From NCBI GenBank assembly GCA_036513515.1, contig DATBYW010000151.1, positions 1 through 21,946 of the forward strand: 21,946 nucleotides of DNA, in the 5' to 3' direction. A model generated the notes under the pieces. The model searched no databases. It was not told where the DNA came from and worked only from the letters and a program-made list of their open reading frames with translations. Positions within the stretch are counted from its first letter, which is position 1, and every line of letters begins with the position of its first letter. This DNA is from Nephthysia sp036513515 (lineage in GTDB: Bacteria; Chloroflexota; Dormibacteria; Dormibacterales; Dormibacteraceae). The translations under genes were made by a program, and so were the position numbers. Below, piece after piece: positions 21,089 to 21,946 of the stretch.

Positions 21089-21946
21089 TTAGGCCAGGTG
21101 GACCGCCGTGACGAGGAGGTCGATGAGCTTGATGCCGATGAAGGGGGCGATGATTCCGCCGACGCCGTAGACGAGCAGGTTCCGGCGGAGCAGAGCTGCA
21201 GCACCGATGGCCCGGTAGCGAACCCCGCGCAGGGCGAGCGGGATCAGGACCACGATGATCAGCGCGTTGAAGATCACGGCGGACAGCACTGCGCTGCTCG
21301 GATTGTGCAGTTGCATGATGTTGAGCGCGCCCAACTCGGGGAGAGCCAGCACAAAGATCGCGGGAATGATCGCGAAGTACTTGGCCACATCGTTGGCGAT
21401 GCTGAAGGTGGTCAGCGCACCGCGCGTGATCAGCATCTGCTTGCCCGCCTCCACGATCTCGATCAGCTTGGTGGGGTCGCTGTCCAGGTCGATCAGGTTG
21501 CCCGCCTCCTTCGCGGCCTGGGTCCCCGAGTTCATCGCCACCGCGACGTCGGCCTGGGCCAGCGCCGGGGCGTCGTTGGTACCGTCGCCGGTCATCGCCA
21601 CCATCCGGCCGCCGGCCTGCTCCTCCCTGATCAGGTCCAGCTTGTTCTCGGGCGTGGCCTCGGCGAGAAAGTCGTCCACGCCCGACTCCCTGGCGATGGC
21701 CCCGGCCGTAAGGGGGTTGTCGCCGGTGATCATCACCGTGCGCAGGCCCATTCGCCGCAGCTGGCTGAAGCGGTCCGCGATGCCGGGCTTGACGATGTCC
21801 TTCAGATGGATGGTCCCCAGCACCACGCGGGCCTCGGCCACCACCAGCGGTGTGCCTCCAGAGCGGGCGATCGTCTCCACTGAGGTTCGCACGTCGTCGG
21901 GGAGGGCCTGACCAGCCCAGGTGGCCACACTCTCAGCGGCACCCTT
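21089..21946 (-). CDS. kdpB: Potassium-transporting ATPase subunit B, C-terminal part (cut by window end)
   Basis: The frame is open to the window edge, where it reads KGAAESVATW before the first in-frame GTG, so the gene starts outside. The last 285 residues include the P domain with MITGDNPLTAGAIA and the hinge MTGDGTNDAPALAQADVAVA, then NSGTQAAKEAGNLIDLDSDP and the last membrane helices (around AIIPAIFVLALPELGALNIM and the C-terminal hydrophobic segments). These match KdpB, the ATP-hydrolysing subunit. TAA at 21089-21091 overlaps the kdpC Shine-Dalgarno (10 bp gap). kdpA should lie further upstream, outside this window. The assignment is secure. Confidence 0.95.
   Translation of the reverse strand, partial: KGAAESVATWAGQALPDDVRTSVETIARSGGTPLVVAEARVVLGTIHLKDIVKPGIADRFSQLRRMGLRTVMITGDNPLTAGAIARESGVDDFLAEATPENKLDLIREEQAGGRMVAMTGDGTNDAPALAQADVAVAMNSGTQAAKEAGNLIDLDSDPTKLIEIVEAGKQMLITRGALTTFSIANDVAKYFAIIPAIFVLALPELGALNIMQLHNPSSAVLSAVIFNALIIVVLIPLALRGVRYRAIGAAALLRRNLLVYGVGGIIAPFIGIKLIDLLVTAVHLA

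Noticed and set aside
21079..21204. Upstream extension of kdpC
   Set aside because: It lies inside kdpB and gives a Ser-rich low-complexity peptide. ATG 21078 has a proper ribosome site.

Overview
The window comes from a high-GC bacterium with dense gene packing and frequent GTG/TTG starts. It has a kdp potassium system with a kinase-less KdpD-type sensor, an ADHFE1-like transhydrogenase, an actinobacterial-style MBL-rhodanese protein and an IS481-type transposase tail. This fits Chloroflexota, Candidatus Dormibacterota or Actinomycetota; the sequence alone does not decide between them. There is no rRNA, CRISPR array or phage module.

Positions 1-2790 look like accessory DNA. They hold the C-terminal end of an SDR dehydrogenase cut by the window edge, then an empty stretch of about 450 bp. 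Next comes a divergent marR / SDR pair sharing two identical 12-bp palindromes around a -10 element; the SDR carries a single-base frameshift. The C-terminal tail of an IS481-family transposase follows and stops a few bases from the 3' end of a tRNA-Leu(CAA) gene, so this tRNA looks like the border of the accessory segment.

Positions 2792-4980 are one minus-strand run: tRNA-Leu(UAG), a DinB-like protein, a hydroxyacid-oxoacid transhydrogenase-type iron alcohol dehydrogenase (ATGA overlap with dinB), and tRNA-Leu(CAA). An MBL-rhodanese-rhodanese protein is divergent from the first tRNA. It is convergent with an orphan cytoplasmic molybdopterin oxidoreductase. A plus-strand run follows: a methyltransferase, an EamA/DMT exporter and an FAD-dependent amine/amino-acid oxidase.

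Positions 11508-17105 hold small, less known genes: a helical protein of unknown function, a GNAT acetyltransferase with a C-terminal cysteine cluster, a PRC-barrel-like protein, an unrecognised helical protein, a membrane-anchored YceI protein, a PQQ-type sugar dehydrogenase lipoprotein and a membrane-anchored methyltransferase. A strong hairpin lies in the convergent gap at 16973-17016.

Positions 17106-21946 are a minus-strand ion-transport operon: kdpB (cut by the window end), kdpC, a KdpD-like protein and a cax-type Ca2+/H+ antiporter. The KdpD-like protein is the most unusual item. It has two complete tandem copies of the KdpD N-terminal ATP-binding domain plus USP domain, the second copy lacks the Walker A lysine, and there are no membrane segments and no histidine kinase. 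It may be a soluble regulator of K+ (and perhaps Ca2+) transport rather than half of a classical two-component system.
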